40,303 nucleotides of DNA from Erysipelotrichaceae bacterium (GCA_003510215.1 DOKQ01000143.1:1-40303), one strand, 5' to 3'. Positions 1-7,781 are shown, counted from the stretch's first letter. Numbers and translations: made by a program. Notes: generated by a model not told the origin, from the letters alone.

Positions 1-484
1 AAAAATAAACTATCGGGTATTAATTAGAGAAAAAGAGTTTGAAATGCGTCTGATTGAGAAGGCGATTCTTGTTGTAACTCAGGATACAACCTATCGGGGT
101 GGGGATGGATTTTCCAAGCTGTTTGCTTTTATTCAGGGAAAAAATCAGAGGAATCAGAAAATATCAATGACAGCTCCTGTAGTTCAGAGTTATCAAAATG
201 AACTTTCCATTGCCTTTGTCATGCCGGAAGAGGTGTTGGGTGATGTCCCATTACCCGTGGACGAACATGTGCATATCCAATACATTGAAAATAGACGGAT
301 TGTAAGTATTCGATTTGCGGGAAGTCATTATCAGCGGTTGCTTCCAATAGCAGAAAGCAAACTTCGTGCGTGGGCCAAAAGCAAAGAGTTGCATCTGGAT
401 ACTCAGGTGTCATTGGCCAGATATAATCCGCCATTTCTCCCAGGAATCTTGCGACACAATGAGTTATGGATCGATGTTCTTTAA
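1..484 (+). CDS. SOUL family heme-binding-like protein (5' partial)
   Basis: The C-terminal part of a SOUL/HBP-family protein; the family binds heme or related tetrapyrroles in a small beta-barrel, and the bacterial role is unclear. The motifs KISMTAPV, FVMPEE and ARYNPPFLPG...NELWIDV near the C-terminus are the family's conserved blocks. An internal ATG lies at 44, but the frame stays open to the window edge and reads YRVLIREKEFEMRLIEKAI, which matches the usual family N-terminus (Y.V..+...FE.R.Y). The gene therefore most likely starts upstream of the window. It converges on the next gene with only 5 bp between stop codons, and no terminator is visible in that gap. Confidence 0.8.
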   Translation, partial: KINYRVLIREKEFEMRLIEKAILVVTQDTTYRGGDGFSKLFAFIQGKNQRNQKISMTAPVVQSYQNELSIAFVMPEEVLGDVPLPVDEHVHIQYIENRRIVSIRFAGSHYQRLLPIAESKLRAWAKSKELHLDTQVSLARYNPPFLPGILRHNELWIDVL

Positions 485-489
485 ATTGA

Positions 490-1047
490 CTATTTCTTGA
501 ACAGGAATTTTTCATATCCATGAATGGATTGAGTGGCAGATACAGTAAGGACGACATCTGGAATAGCATCATATAGCAATTTCTTTACATGGTTGACATC
601 ATTGCGCTTCAGTGAAGTGATCATTGTATATCGAACCTTTTCATCCATCCCTAAGGAAGGTAACAGTGTAAGAGCAAAACCATGTTCCCGTAATATGTCT
701 GCGGCGAGCATGGCTTTTTTGTGTGATGAATAGAAACTGGTCACCGTACTGTAACCAAGGGCTAGTCGCTCTTCGATACATGATCCTAAGACCTGACCGG
801 AAGCAAAAGCAAGGATAAGCACTAGGAGTTTATAGGGGTAACTTTGAAATCCAGAGAGGGCAGAGGCAGTGATACTCAACCAGAAGATGTACTCAAAAAT
901 GGCGGTGAGTGCACCTGCCATTCGCTGTCCTTTATGAATAAATTGAGAGCGTAGGGTTGCTAGTGCGACTTCAATGAGTTTGCCAAGAAAAATAAAAAGA
1001 TAGACATACCAAGCATTTCCTGATAGAAATTGTGTAATCTGAACCAA
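490..1047 (-). CDS. UPF0316 / DUF2179 membrane protein (YebE-like)
   Basis: A small integral membrane protein of the UPF0316 family. About three N-terminal helices (residues ~10-80 of a ~185-aa protein) precede a soluble DUF2179-type domain (STVTSFYSSHKKAMLAADIL onward). The function of the family is not established. The longest frame opens at a GTG at 1089 and an ATG sits at 1056, but the Shine-Dalgarno AGAAAGG directly abuts that ATG. A TTG at 1047 has a 9-nt spacing from it, so I prefer the TTG start; all three are in frame. A promoter-like TTGCTT-17-TATAAT and a long hairpin followed by T residues lie upstream on this strand. Confidence 0.75.
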   Translation of the reverse strand: MVQITQFLSGNAWYVYLFIFLGKLIEVALATLRSQFIHKGQRMAGALTAIFEYIFWLSITASALSGFQSYPYKLLVLILAFASGQVLGSCIEERLALGYSTVTSFYSSHKKAMLAADILREHGFALTLLPSLGMDEKVRYTMITSLKRNDVNHVKKLLYDAIPDVVLTVSATQSIHGYEKFLFKK

Positions 1048-1066
1048 TAAAATCATCCTTTCTGTA

Positions 1067-1109
1067 CAAAAATAAAGAGCTTTACTCACAAGTTGTGTGC
1101 AAAGCCCTT
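1067..1109 (-). terminator. Long hairpin plus T-run in the leader of the UPF0316 gene
   Basis: On the minus strand the arms 1109-1093 and 1091-1075 pair almost perfectly: about 16 bp with two G.U pairs and one mismatch. They are followed by TATTTTTG at 1074-1067. This has the form of an intrinsic terminator, and lies only about 15 nt ahead of the Shine-Dalgarno of the UPF0316 gene. It may end transcripts of the upstream gene (stop at 1168), or act as an attenuator for transcripts from the promoter at 1162-1134. The plus strand has no T-run, so it is not bidirectional. Confidence 0.6.
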
Positions 1110-1133
1110 CATTACGACGGTTCTTTCAAACTG

Positions 1134-1162
1134 ATTATAGGATACTTCTGTATATAAAGCAA
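1134..1162 (-). promoter_or_regulatory. Sigma-A type promoter for the UPF0316 gene
   Basis: On the minus strand TTGCTT (1162-1157) and TATAAT (1139-1134) are separated by 17 bp. The expected start site is near 1127, which places the hairpin at 1109-1067 inside the leader. Confidence 0.5.
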
Positions 1163-1167
1163 GTCAG

Positions 1168-1722
1168 CTACTGTATCTCACCATCAGCGCGTTTCGCCCA
1201 GCGTGCCATCACCATGATGGTTACATAACCCCAAATATAAACGGTAAAGCCAATCATGGTTACAAGATAAGGTAACTCATATCCCGCAAAGAAAGCCAAT
1301 ATGAGGGTTACGGTTCCAAGAAGGCTGTATGCCATAATTTTTCGTTTGAGTTTAATGTCCGGTTGTTTTTTCTGTAAAGATACCAATGAAACAGCTTTGA
1401 TTTCTTCTTCCTTAAGCGATTGCAGCGGTTTTTTCTTTAAGAAGATGAGTCGCAGATATATTTCTGCCAGTAACCAGACAAGCAAAGCTGCAGCCAAAGC
1501 CAATAACCAGTTGATCTGCCAGATACTAAATCCCACCACATAGAATGATAGTGCTACCACATGACGTAATGAAAAATAACGGAAAAACTTCAAATCTACC
1601 GGTTGTAACTGATATCCGTTTTTTAGAATACGATCAATAAAAATTAACCGATTACGTTTGTCTACTAGAATTCCAAGTGAGGCAAGCGTAGCTAAATCCT
1701 CATCACTATAACGTTTTGCCAT
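1168..1722 (-). CDS. Hypothetical four-helix membrane protein, relative of the one at 2690-3208
   Basis: A 184-aa protein of unknown function. A soluble N-terminal segment (~1-50) contains DKRNRLIFIDR...NGY. Two hydrophobic helices follow (~52-90), then a charged cytoplasmic-looking linker (~92-125, rich in K and E), then two more helices (~128-175). The order, spacing and several residues (DK..R, GY, I.W.L.L, an E and R after helix 2, AY...G at helix 3, LP before helix 4) repeat in the protein encoded at 2690-3208. The two therefore look like diverged paralogues. The ATG at 1722 follows AAAGGAGT on the minus strand with good spacing. I do not recognise a named family. Confidence 0.7.
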   Translation of the reverse strand: MAKRYSDEDLATLASLGILVDKRNRLIFIDRILKNGYQLQPVDLKFFRYFSLRHVVALSFYVVGFSIWQINWLLALAAALLVWLLAEIYLRLIFLKKKPLQSLKEEEIKAVSLVSLQKKQPDIKLKRKIMAYSLLGTVTLILAFFAGYELPYLVTMIGFTVYIWGYVTIMVMARWAKRADGEIQ

Positions 1723-1808
1723 TCAATTACTCCTTTTTTACACTGAATCCATTATAACTAATTTTGGTTCAAGATGCTATGAAAAATGGTTTATTTCATA
1801 AATGTCTA

Positions 1809-1817
1809 TGGTATACT
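1809..1817 (+). promoter_or_regulatory. Extended -10 promoter of the lipoprotein/metallopeptidase unit
   Basis: TG-G-TATACT is an extended -10 element about 19 nt before the start codon region. No good -35 hexamer is seen 17 bp upstream, which fits an extended -10 promoter. Confidence 0.45.
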
Positions 1818-1835
1818 TTCATATGGAGGTGCCTT

Positions 1836-2084
1836 ATGAAACACACAAAAAAACTACTCCTTGCTTTATTGATAACAGTATTTATTTCGGGATGTAACCT
1901 TCAGATTATAGATACGACCTGGAAATATGATCGAGCATACATCAATGTCGGCAGTGAAACCATCATCTGTGAAATTGAATCATGGAAAGACTATGATAAT
2001 AGTGATATGATTCAGGTTCGATGCAAAGATGGAAAAACCTACCTCGGTCACTCTGCCACAATTATACTTGAAAGCGGACGTTAA
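1836..2084 (+). CDS. Small predicted lipoprotein
   Basis: An 82-aa protein with a lipoprotein signal peptide: positive N-terminus (KHTKK), hydrophobic core and lipobox ISGC with the acylated cysteine at residue 20. The mature ~60 residues contain IIDTTWKYDRAYI and ESWKDY...IQVRCKDGKTYL. I associate this pattern with small uncharacterised Bacillota proteins of the DTTxxFxxA type, here exported; that link is from memory and unproven. The start at 1836 is chosen because TGGAGGT sits 6 nt ahead and gives a proper signal peptide; the longer in-frame start at 1764 would precede the promoter. Its stop overlaps the next start (TAATG), so the two are translationally coupled. Confidence 0.75.
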   Translation: MKHTKKLLLALLITVFISGCNLQIIDTTWKYDRAYINVGSETIICEIESWKDYDNSDMIQVRCKDGKTYLGHSATIILESGR

Positions 2085-2668
2085 TGACTCGATTTATCGT
2101 CATTAATGAACAATCAATACCCGTTCACATCACACATGCCCATCGCAAGAGTATTCAGTTGAGAGTCAAAGATTCGATACTTTGGGTACGGGCACCGCAA
2201 AAGATGAGTGATCGATGGATCATGGACTTTATCGAGACGAAAAAGTCCTGGATATCAAAACAGCTTATAAAAACTGAGAAGGTCTATATTTCTGCAAAGG
2301 AAGGCTGGCTTATCCTTTTTAATCAGAAAGTGATGATTGGAAATGACTCTGTACAAACGGTGTTAACGCGTGCATACCCTACGTTTATGGAAATGATCGA
2401 GTCACAATGTTTAACCTATGCAGACAGGCTCAATGTTACCATCACTTCGATTCAGATCAAGTCAATGAAACGCAGTTGGGGTCGAGCTCATGCTTCTGGC
2501 AAACTTGTTTTTGCAACCCGACTCATCCATACTGACCCGCGATTTATTGAGGCAGTCTGTGTTCATGAAGTGGTCCATCTGGTTTTTATGAATCACAGTT
2601 CTGATTTTAAGAAAACCTGCATTCGGCTTTGTCCGCAGTATCTTGAGTGGATAAAGCTTGAAACCTAA
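2084..2668 (+). CDS. YgjP-like (M48-type) zinc metallopeptidase
   Basis: A 194-aa member of the YgjP/DUF45 metal-dependent hydrolase family, related to SprT and M48 peptidases. The zinc-binding HEVVH lies at about residues 160-164, followed by a downstream NHSSDFKK, the conserved L.H...F block of the family. KSMKRSWGRAHASGKLVFATRL before it is also typical (.+.+WG....g...+n..L). The substrate is unknown. No signal peptide is visible, so it is probably cytoplasmic. It overlaps the lipoprotein stop by one base and ends at a strong hairpin shared with the convergent gene. Confidence 0.85.
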   Translation: MTRFIVINEQSIPVHITHAHRKSIQLRVKDSILWVRAPQKMSDRWIMDFIETKKSWISKQLIKTEKVYISAKEGWLILFNQKVMIGNDSVQTVLTRAYPTFMEMIESQCLTYADRLNVTITSIQIKSMKRSWGRAHASGKLVFATRLIHTDPRFIEAVCVHEVVHLVFMNHSSDFKKTCIRLCPQYLEWIKLET

Positions 2669-2701
2669 AAAAAGGATGTTCCGTGAGGATTATCCTTTTT
2701 T
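2667..2701 (+). terminator. Bidirectional intrinsic terminator
   Basis: AAAAAAGGAT and ATCCTTTTTT form the outer arms, with an inner TCC-GTGA-GGA stem and a small internal loop between them. The T-run serves the plus strand and the A-run serves the convergent minus-strand gene, whose stop (2690) is inside the hairpin. Confidence 0.8.
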
Positions 2702-3208
2702 GCGTTTGATCAGATGAACGATGTGATAGAGTGAGTTAATCAGGGCGAAGGCCGCAACCACAAGAAGAACCTGAGTTTCAGGCAGGTTTATCGCCTGATC
2801 CTTAATCGAGTAAATCAGAAGAATACCTATGACTCCATAGGCCAAAGACCGATTTATAAGTGCAGCAGAACTCTTTTTGTATGTTGCAATGCTTTTGTCA
2901 ATTACATTGGCAGGGGTGTAGTTTGTGACTTTTGTGTAACTGTTCAACATCATGACCCGATAAACATACTCAACCATCCCTGTAAGGATGAGGGTAAAAC
3001 CGAGTGTTAAGTACCAGGGGATGTTAAATAGAAAAAACAGAAGAATGGCAATGGCCAGAATCATATAGTATCGATACTGAAGAGCAGCCAATTTGCTCAC
3101 ATCAGCTTCAGGGATAATATATCCTTCTTTTTTGCGGGCATTGTAGAGCAAGACTCGCCCTTTTTTGTCAGTGTATAAATTTATATGTCGTTGATCTCGA
3201 ACTTTCAT
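2690..3208 (-). CDS. Hypothetical four-helix membrane protein, relative of the one at 1168-1722
   Basis: A 172-aa protein with a short soluble N-terminus (DKKGRVLLYNARKKEGY), two helices (~50-90), a charged linker and two helices (~120-165), ending in a basic KRKKG tail. The architecture and spaced residues match the protein at 1168-1722. The start at 3208 follows AAAGGCGG on the minus strand. Both relatives face the lipoprotein/metallopeptidase pair, one on each side. Function unknown. Confidence 0.7.
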   Translation of the reverse strand: MKVRDQRHINLYTDKKGRVLLYNARKKEGYIIPEADVSKLAALQYRYYMILAIAILLFFLFNIPWYLTLGFTLILTGMVEYVYRVMMLNSYTKVTNYTPANVIDKSIATYKKSSAALINRSLAYGVIGILLIYSIKDQAINLPETQVLLVVAAFALINSLYHIVHLIKRKKG

Positions 3209-3332
3209 GGATAATACCGCCTTTAGTGTTTATTATAATGTATTTTTCCTTTTTGTGTGTCAGTAAAAAGAATTTATTTAAAAATGATAAATAATAAGTT
3301 AAAACATATAAACGAGTTACTGGCAGATGGTT

Positions 3333-3338
3333 TATAAT
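3333..3338 (+). promoter_or_regulatory. Probable -10 box of the agaS transcription unit
   Basis: TATAAT about 29 nt before the agaS start. No recognisable -35 hexamer lies at the usual distance, which would fit dependence on an activator such as the AraC-type protein encoded nearby. The regulatory link is inference. Confidence 0.4.
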
Positions 3339-3366
3339 AGAAGTGTAATTAGAAAAGAGGGATATC

Positions 3367-4533
3367 ATGATTTTTAATCGTTCAATTGAATACTTAAAGG
3401 AAAAAAACGCATGGGCAACCGCACGAGAAATTGCTCAGCAACCTTCCACATGGAAGAAAACATTTCTTCAGATTCAAGAGGATTATCAGGCAAAAAAGCT
3501 GGCAAGTCGCTATGTAAATAATCCACAGGCGTTCATTGTCTTTACTGGAGCAGGAAGCAGTGAGTTTGTGGGGAATGCACTTGTACCTCTTCTTCGAACA
3601 AGTATTGCTGCTCAGGTTGCTTCCATTGCCACAACGGACTTGCTTACCGATGTATCAACGCATTTAAAGAAGGATACACCTACGCTACTGGTGTCTTTTG
3701 GACGTTCAGGGAACTCACCTGAATCCATTGGTGCAGTTGAAGTTGCGCAAAACCATTGTAGGCATATCGATCATTTGTTTATTACCTGTAACTCGAAAGG
3801 TACATTGGCGGGCATGCAGTTAACTATGAACAATGTAACTTCGGTATTGCTTAGTGAAGAAACCCATGATGAAAGTTTTGCGATGACCAGCAGCTTTTCA
3901 AACATGTTTTTAGCTGCCGCACTTCTATTCTTACCCGATGCATTATCCGTATCCATCGATCCACTTAGCGATGGAGTAGAACACTTTCTTGCTTCCGGTT
4001 ATCGAACGATTGAAAATGCCGTCGATCACTTTGAGTTTGATCGTATCGTCTACTTAGGCTCAGGTCATCTAAAAGGGATAGCTCAGGAATCAGCACTTAA
4101 GATATTGGAGTTAACGGCTGGTAAGGTAGCGAGTCTGTATGATACCTTCCTGGGTTTCCGGCATGGTCCAAAATCATTCTTATCACCATCCACACTTACT
4201 GTGATGTATTTGAGTCCTTTACCCAAGGTTCGTCGCTATGAACTGGATCTGTTAAAGGAAATGAGTGCTCAAAGTGATATTGGAAAGATTTTACTGGTCG
4301 ATACGATGGAGGATGAACTGGTGGCATCCATGGCCAATGATATTCTGGTCTATCCATATCTATCCAGTTCACACCTTGCGTATACAGCGCTATCAAGTAT
4401 CGTTGTTGCGCAAACCATCGGATTGTTTAAGTCATTATCTGAAGGGAAGACACCGGATAATCCATTCCCATCAGGTAGTGTCAATCGTGTTGTACAGGGA
4501 GTTACACTATATCTAAAGGAGGAAGAAGTATGA
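3367..4533 (+). CDS. agaS: AgaS-type SIS-domain sugar-phosphate isomerase/deaminase
   Basis: 388 aa, the usual AgaS length, with two SIS domains (~45-190 and ~215-370). In the N-acetylgalactosamine/galactosamine pathway AgaS acts on D-galactosamine-6-phosphate to give tagatose-6-phosphate and ammonia. Supporting segments are AWATAREIAQQPSTW near the N-terminus, FTGAGSSEFVGNAL (SIS phosphate-binding loop), SFGRSGNSPES and LGFRHGPKSFL. It heads a unit whose next gene, PTS IIA, starts in an ATGA overlap with its stop. The start follows AGAGGGAT. The precise amino sugar handled here is inferred from the neighbours, not from active-site residues. Confidence 0.9.
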   Translation: MIFNRSIEYLKEKNAWATAREIAQQPSTWKKTFLQIQEDYQAKKLASRYVNNPQAFIVFTGAGSSEFVGNALVPLLRTSIAAQVASIATTDLLTDVSTHLKKDTPTLLVSFGRSGNSPESIGAVEVAQNHCRHIDHLFITCNSKGTLAGMQLTMNNVTSVLLSEETHDESFAMTSSFSNMFLAAALLFLPDALSVSIDPLSDGVEHFLASGYRTIENAVDHFEFDRIVYLGSGHLKGIAQESALKILELTAGKVASLYDTFLGFRHGPKSFLSPSTLTVMYLSPLPKVRRYELDLLKEMSAQSDIGKILLVDTMEDELVASMANDILVYPYLSSSHLAYTALSSIVVAQTIGLFKSLSEGKTPDNPFPSGSVNRVVQGVTLYLKEEEV

Positions 4534-4967
4534 TCGGACTAATTATTAGTGGCCATGGAAATTTTGCATCAGGCATGGTCAGTTCACTGACACTGATTGC
4601 TGGGACACCCACACAATGTGTCACATTGGATTTTATCGAAGGGGATACCACAGATCGCCTTGAGGCAGCCATGGAAGAAGCGATTGAGTCGCTAAACGAG
4701 TGTGAAGGTGTGATTATGTGTACAGATTTGGCGGGTGGATCGCCCTTCAAATCCGCATGCATTGTCAGCGCAGGAAATCCAAAGGTAGAAGTTTTGGCAG
4801 GGTGCAACATGCCGATGCTTATTGAAATGAATTTAATGCGTCAGTTTGAAACGGATGTTCGTCATCTTGCCGACAAAGCAGTTAAGACAGGTAAGGATCA
4901 AATCTTGCGATTTGAATATGTGGCTATTGAGAAGCATCAGGCTGATGATGATATAGATGGGATTTAG
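4530..4967 (+). CDS. Mannose-family PTS EIIA component
   Basis: A 145-aa EIIA domain of the mannose/fructose/sorbose PTS family. The phosphorylated histidine is His9 in LIISGHGNFASGM; it takes phosphate from HPr and passes it to the EIIB encoded at 7917. LAGGSPFKSA around residue 70 is the second conserved block. It is translationally coupled to agaS by an ATGA overlap. The IIB, IIC and IID partners are in a separate unit 3 kb downstream. I leave the symbol blank because substrate specificity (agaF-like) is inferred only from context. Confidence 0.92.
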   Translation: MIGLIISGHGNFASGMVSSLTLIAGTPTQCVTLDFIEGDTTDRLEAAMEEAIESLNECEGVIMCTDLAGGSPFKSACIVSAGNPKVEVLAGCNMPMLIEMNLMRQFETDVRHLADKAVKTGKDQILRFEYVAIEKHQADDDIDGI

Positions 4968-4975
4968 GTGATGAC

Positions 4976-5260
4976 ATGTTAGAAAATATTCTTGCTTCCA
5001 GTATTGTTTTAGGCGGCTTACTGCTTGTTGTCATTGTTGTGTATTACTTTTATAGCTTTAGCTTAGTTAAAAAGCGCAAAGCATATCTTATCAAATTACA
5101 TGAATCCATTACTATCGGGAAAAGAGTTGTCTTTGCGGGTGGTATCTATGGAAAAATCGTGGATCTACAAGATGATATGGTCACGGTTGAAGTCAAAAAG
5201 GGAGCCCATCTGCTTATTTCCCGTTACAGCATTTCTGAGGTCATTGAGGAGGGAAAATAA
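4976..5260 (+). CDS. yajC: YajC-family membrane protein inside the PTS operon
   Basis: 94 aa: one N-terminal transmembrane helix (~8-30) followed by a small soluble domain with the YajC pattern (KRKAYLIKLHESITIGKRVVFAGGIYGKIVDLQDDMVTVEV). YajC is an accessory part of the SecDF translocon. Copies inside amino-sugar/hyaluronate PTS operons are known in streptococci, where their role is unclear. It sits 8 bp after IIA and 2 bp before the gatZ/kbaZ-like gene, so it is part of the operon. Whether it serves Sec or the PTS cannot be told from sequence. Confidence 0.85.
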   Translation: MLENILASSIVLGGLLLVVIVVYYFYSFSLVKKRKAYLIKLHESITIGKRVVFAGGIYGKIVDLQDDMVTVEVKKGAHLLISRYSISEVIEEGK

Positions 5261-5262
5261 CT

Positions 5263-6543
5263 TTGAATCCACTAAAACGTATATTGAAACAGCGTGAGCA
5301 AGCATCAATCAAAGGTGTTTACAGTGCGTGTACAGCTAATTTTACCGTGATTGAGTCTGTTTTGCGTAAAGGTAAGGAAACGATGACACCTATCGTGATT
5401 GAAGCCACCGCAAATCAGGTGGATCAGTATGGTGGTTATACAGGGATGAAACCGAGTGATTTTGCGGATAAGGTAAAAGAACTCTGTGAACATCTCAATG
5501 TTGATTTTAATCAGATCATTTTGGGTGGTGATCATCTAGGACCTTTAACCTTTACAAAGTATCATGAGGAAAAAGCCATGAAAGAAGCAAGTGAACTGGT
5601 AAAACAGTATGTTTTGGCTGGTTTTACGAAAATTCATATTGACACCTCAATGAAAGTGGCATCAGATGATGTGGCTGTGCCGTTAAATCCATATGTAATG
5701 GCTAAACGTGCTAAAATACTTATGGATGTGGCGGAAGAAGCCTATCAACAGCGTCTTAAGCAATACTCCGATGCCATTGCCCCTTGCTACATGATTGGTA
5801 GTGAAGTGCCGATTCCGGGTGGTGAGCAGGAAGTTGTGGACACATTGGCTGTGACAAAACCGGAAGATTTTTTAGAAACAGTGGCTATTTTCAGTGAAAT
5901 CCTTGGTGAAAAACATATGGACAACGTGGTTGCCATTGTGGTGCAACCAGGGGTCGAGTTTGGTGACAATCAGGTATTCTATTATGATCCACAAGCTGCA
6001 AAATCATTAATCGAAGCCAAACATCTTTATCCAAACCTCGTTTTTGAGGGTCATAGTACCGATTATCAGAAAAAAGAAGACTTACGGGCGATGGTCGATG
6101 ATCATATTGCCATTTTAAAAGTGGGTCCGGCGCTGACATTTGCCTATCGTCAGGCACTCTATGCTCTTGATCAGATTGAAAAGGAAATTGGAGTTACGAA
6201 GCCATCTTTTTTGCGTGAAGTGATTAATCAGGCGATGATGCAGGAGCCAAAGTATTGGCATAAGTATTATCAGGGAACGGCCAATGAGCTGGAAGTGAAG
6301 AAAAATTTTTCCTATTCAGATCGCATCCGATACTATCTTCCGTTTCCAACCGTTGAAAAAGCGATTGAATTGCTTAAAGAAAACATCAATCACTCAACGA
6401 TTCCGCTACCATTAATCAAACAATGGTTGCCCAAGCAATATGATCAGCTGGTGAATGGGAGGATTCAATGCACCTTTGATGATTTGGTGATGGACGTCAT
6501 TGGTGAGTTTATTGACGACTATATTTATGCGATAAAACGTTAA
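5263..6543 (+). CDS. Tagatose-bisphosphate aldolase non-catalytic subunit (GatZ/KbaZ family)
   Basis: 426 aa, the usual GatZ/KbaZ length, with a TIM-barrel fold. Conserved segments are CTANFTVIESVLRKG near residue 25, EATANQVDQYGGYTGM, LGGDHLGP and HIDTSM, and EGHSTDYQ later. The family stabilises the class II aldolase (GatY/KbaY) that splits tagatose-1,6-bisphosphate. No gatY/kbaY or tagatose-6-phosphate kinase gene is in the window. The start is a TTG at 5263, set by GAGGAGGG about 10 nt upstream; the next in-frame starts are deep in the conserved region. It is the last gene of its unit and ends at a strong terminator. Confidence 0.88.
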   Translation: MNPLKRILKQREQASIKGVYSACTANFTVIESVLRKGKETMTPIVIEATANQVDQYGGYTGMKPSDFADKVKELCEHLNVDFNQIILGGDHLGPLTFTKYHEEKAMKEASELVKQYVLAGFTKIHIDTSMKVASDDVAVPLNPYVMAKRAKILMDVAEEAYQQRLKQYSDAIAPCYMIGSEVPIPGGEQEVVDTLAVTKPEDFLETVAIFSEILGEKHMDNVVAIVVQPGVEFGDNQVFYYDPQAAKSLIEAKHLYPNLVFEGHSTDYQKKEDLRAMVDDHIAILKVGPALTFAYRQALYALDQIEKEIGVTKPSFLREVINQAMMQEPKYWHKYYQGTANELEVKKNFSYSDRIRYYLPFPTVEKAIELLKENINHSTIPLPLIKQWLPKQYDQLVNGRIQCTFDDLVMDVIGEFIDDYIYAIKR

Positions 6544-6563
6544 AAGTGCCGGAAGGCACTTTT
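6542..6563 (+). terminator. Bidirectional intrinsic terminator
   Basis: Perfect 9-bp stem AAAAGTGCC/GGCACTTTT with a GGAA tetraloop. It ends the agaS unit and lies 1 bp past the stop of the convergent regulator gene. Confidence 0.85.
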
Positions 6564-6564
6564 G

Positions 6565-7731
6565 TTACTTATAGATGGATTTGGCGTATTCACTTGGTGT
6601 AATGCCGAATCTTGCTTTAAAAGATCTTGAGAAGTAGTGAATGGAATTAAATGAGAGCAAATCAGAAACTTCAGATAATGTATATTTGTTTTCCTTGATC
6701 AGAAGTTTGCTTTTGGCAAGCTTTGCCTCATTAATATAATGTTTTGGTGCCACATCCAGGTTCTTTTTGAATAAAGACTGCAATGTTGAGCGACTCAAAC
6801 CATATTTCAAACAGATGCTTTCAACAGTCAGTGGTAAAGCGATATTCTCATGAATATAAACGATGATTTCATTGAGTAGTTCATCTTCAAACCGCTGTTG
6901 AACGGGGGTCGAAGGGGCCGCAGCATTTGATAGCTGATCATAATTAAATAAATGCAGAATTAGCTCTTTTAAATAGACCAGCAGTAACTGATGATTGTGC
7001 TCACTTTCATTAGTCGTTGTTTTCATGATGTTTTGCATAATAGGCAAGAGTTGTCTTCGTAAATGAAAAGGACGATGCGTGATGAACAGAGCATCCTGAG
7101 GATTCATTTCAAACATAATTGTCACATAGGAGCAGACATGATCCCCCTCAATAAACTGATTATGAAACTGATTGGGTCCATAGACAATCAGATCCTTCTC
7201 CTTAAGTGTATAAGTTGTATGGTCAATCGTTGTTTTTAACTCGCCATTATCAACATAGGTCAACTCCCAGTAAGTATGCTTTTCCCCACTGAAGAAATAG
7301 GGGGAGCCTTTTACCTGATAGTAATAGGAATAAATTTCCTTGATATCAAAGGTTGGGATAATCCGTGGGACACTTAATTCTTCTTCGAGTGAAACGACGG
7401 TTTTACGTGTGTTATGTTCCATGAAAATTTCGTAAGTTGCATTTTTTGTGATAGAGATAAGATTAAAGTGAATACCTTTGCTAATCTTGACAACACGGTG
7501 AACCACAAAGAACTCATGGTCTTCCGCCTGGCCGGATGTGCTTAGGGCAAGCATCATAATACCTTTAATACATCGGATGTAGACGGGTTTATTGTATTGG
7601 AAAAAACGGTTTACTGACTTGTGGCGAATGTCTTTGCGTTTCATTTGTAGTTGTAACTGCATCTCATCTGTAATGTCGTTTTGAATTTGAAAGTATTTGG
7701 TTACTTTGGCAGATGTGGTTTTATTGTACAT
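6565..7731 (-). CDS. AraC-family transcriptional regulator of the PTS locus
   Basis: 388 aa. The C-terminal ~90 residues hold two helix-turn-helix motifs (LTVESICLKYGLSRSTLQSLF and LSEVSDLLSFNSIHYFSRSF, then the signature FGITPSEYAKS). A cupin-like sensor region lies at ~130-215 (SGEKHTYWELTYVDNGEL, LKEKDLIVYGPNQFHN). The first ~125 residues have no family I recognise, so this protein is longer than the common ~290-aa regulators. It sits between the two PTS units and is divergent from IIB. Control of both units is the likely role (inference). The start follows AGGAG on the minus strand. Confidence 0.88.
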   Translation of the reverse strand: MYNKTTSAKVTKYFQIQNDITDEMQLQLQMKRKDIRHKSVNRFFQYNKPVYIRCIKGIMMLALSTSGQAEDHEFFVVHRVVKISKGIHFNLISITKNATYEIFMEHNTRKTVVSLEEELSVPRIIPTFDIKEIYSYYYQVKGSPYFFSGEKHTYWELTYVDNGELKTTIDHTTYTLKEKDLIVYGPNQFHNQFIEGDHVCSYVTIMFEMNPQDALFITHRPFHLRRQLLPIMQNIMKTTTNESEHNHQLLLVYLKELILHLFNYDQLSNAAAPSTPVQQRFEDELLNEIIVYIHENIALPLTVESICLKYGLSRSTLQSLFKKNLDVAPKHYINEAKLAKSKLLIKENKYTLSEVSDLLSFNSIHYFSRSFKARFGITPSEYAKSIYK

Positions 7732-7750
7732 AGAATCATCTCCTGAATTT

Positions 7751-7781
7751 ATTATACTTGATTATACGAAGAAATTGTCAA
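7751..7781 (-). promoter_or_regulatory. Promoter of the AraC-type regulator gene
   Basis: On the minus strand TTGACA (7781-7776) is followed by two TATAAT copies (7766-7761 and 7756-7751), at 9 and 19 bp. Only the second is near usable spacing, so the promoter is probably weak or regulated. Confidence 0.4.

Noticed and set aside
1764..2084. Longer reading of the lipoprotein from the ATG at 1764
   Set aside because: It would start ahead of the promoter and place a non-signal sequence before the lipobox; the ATG at 1836 has a Shine-Dalgarno and gives a proper signal peptide.
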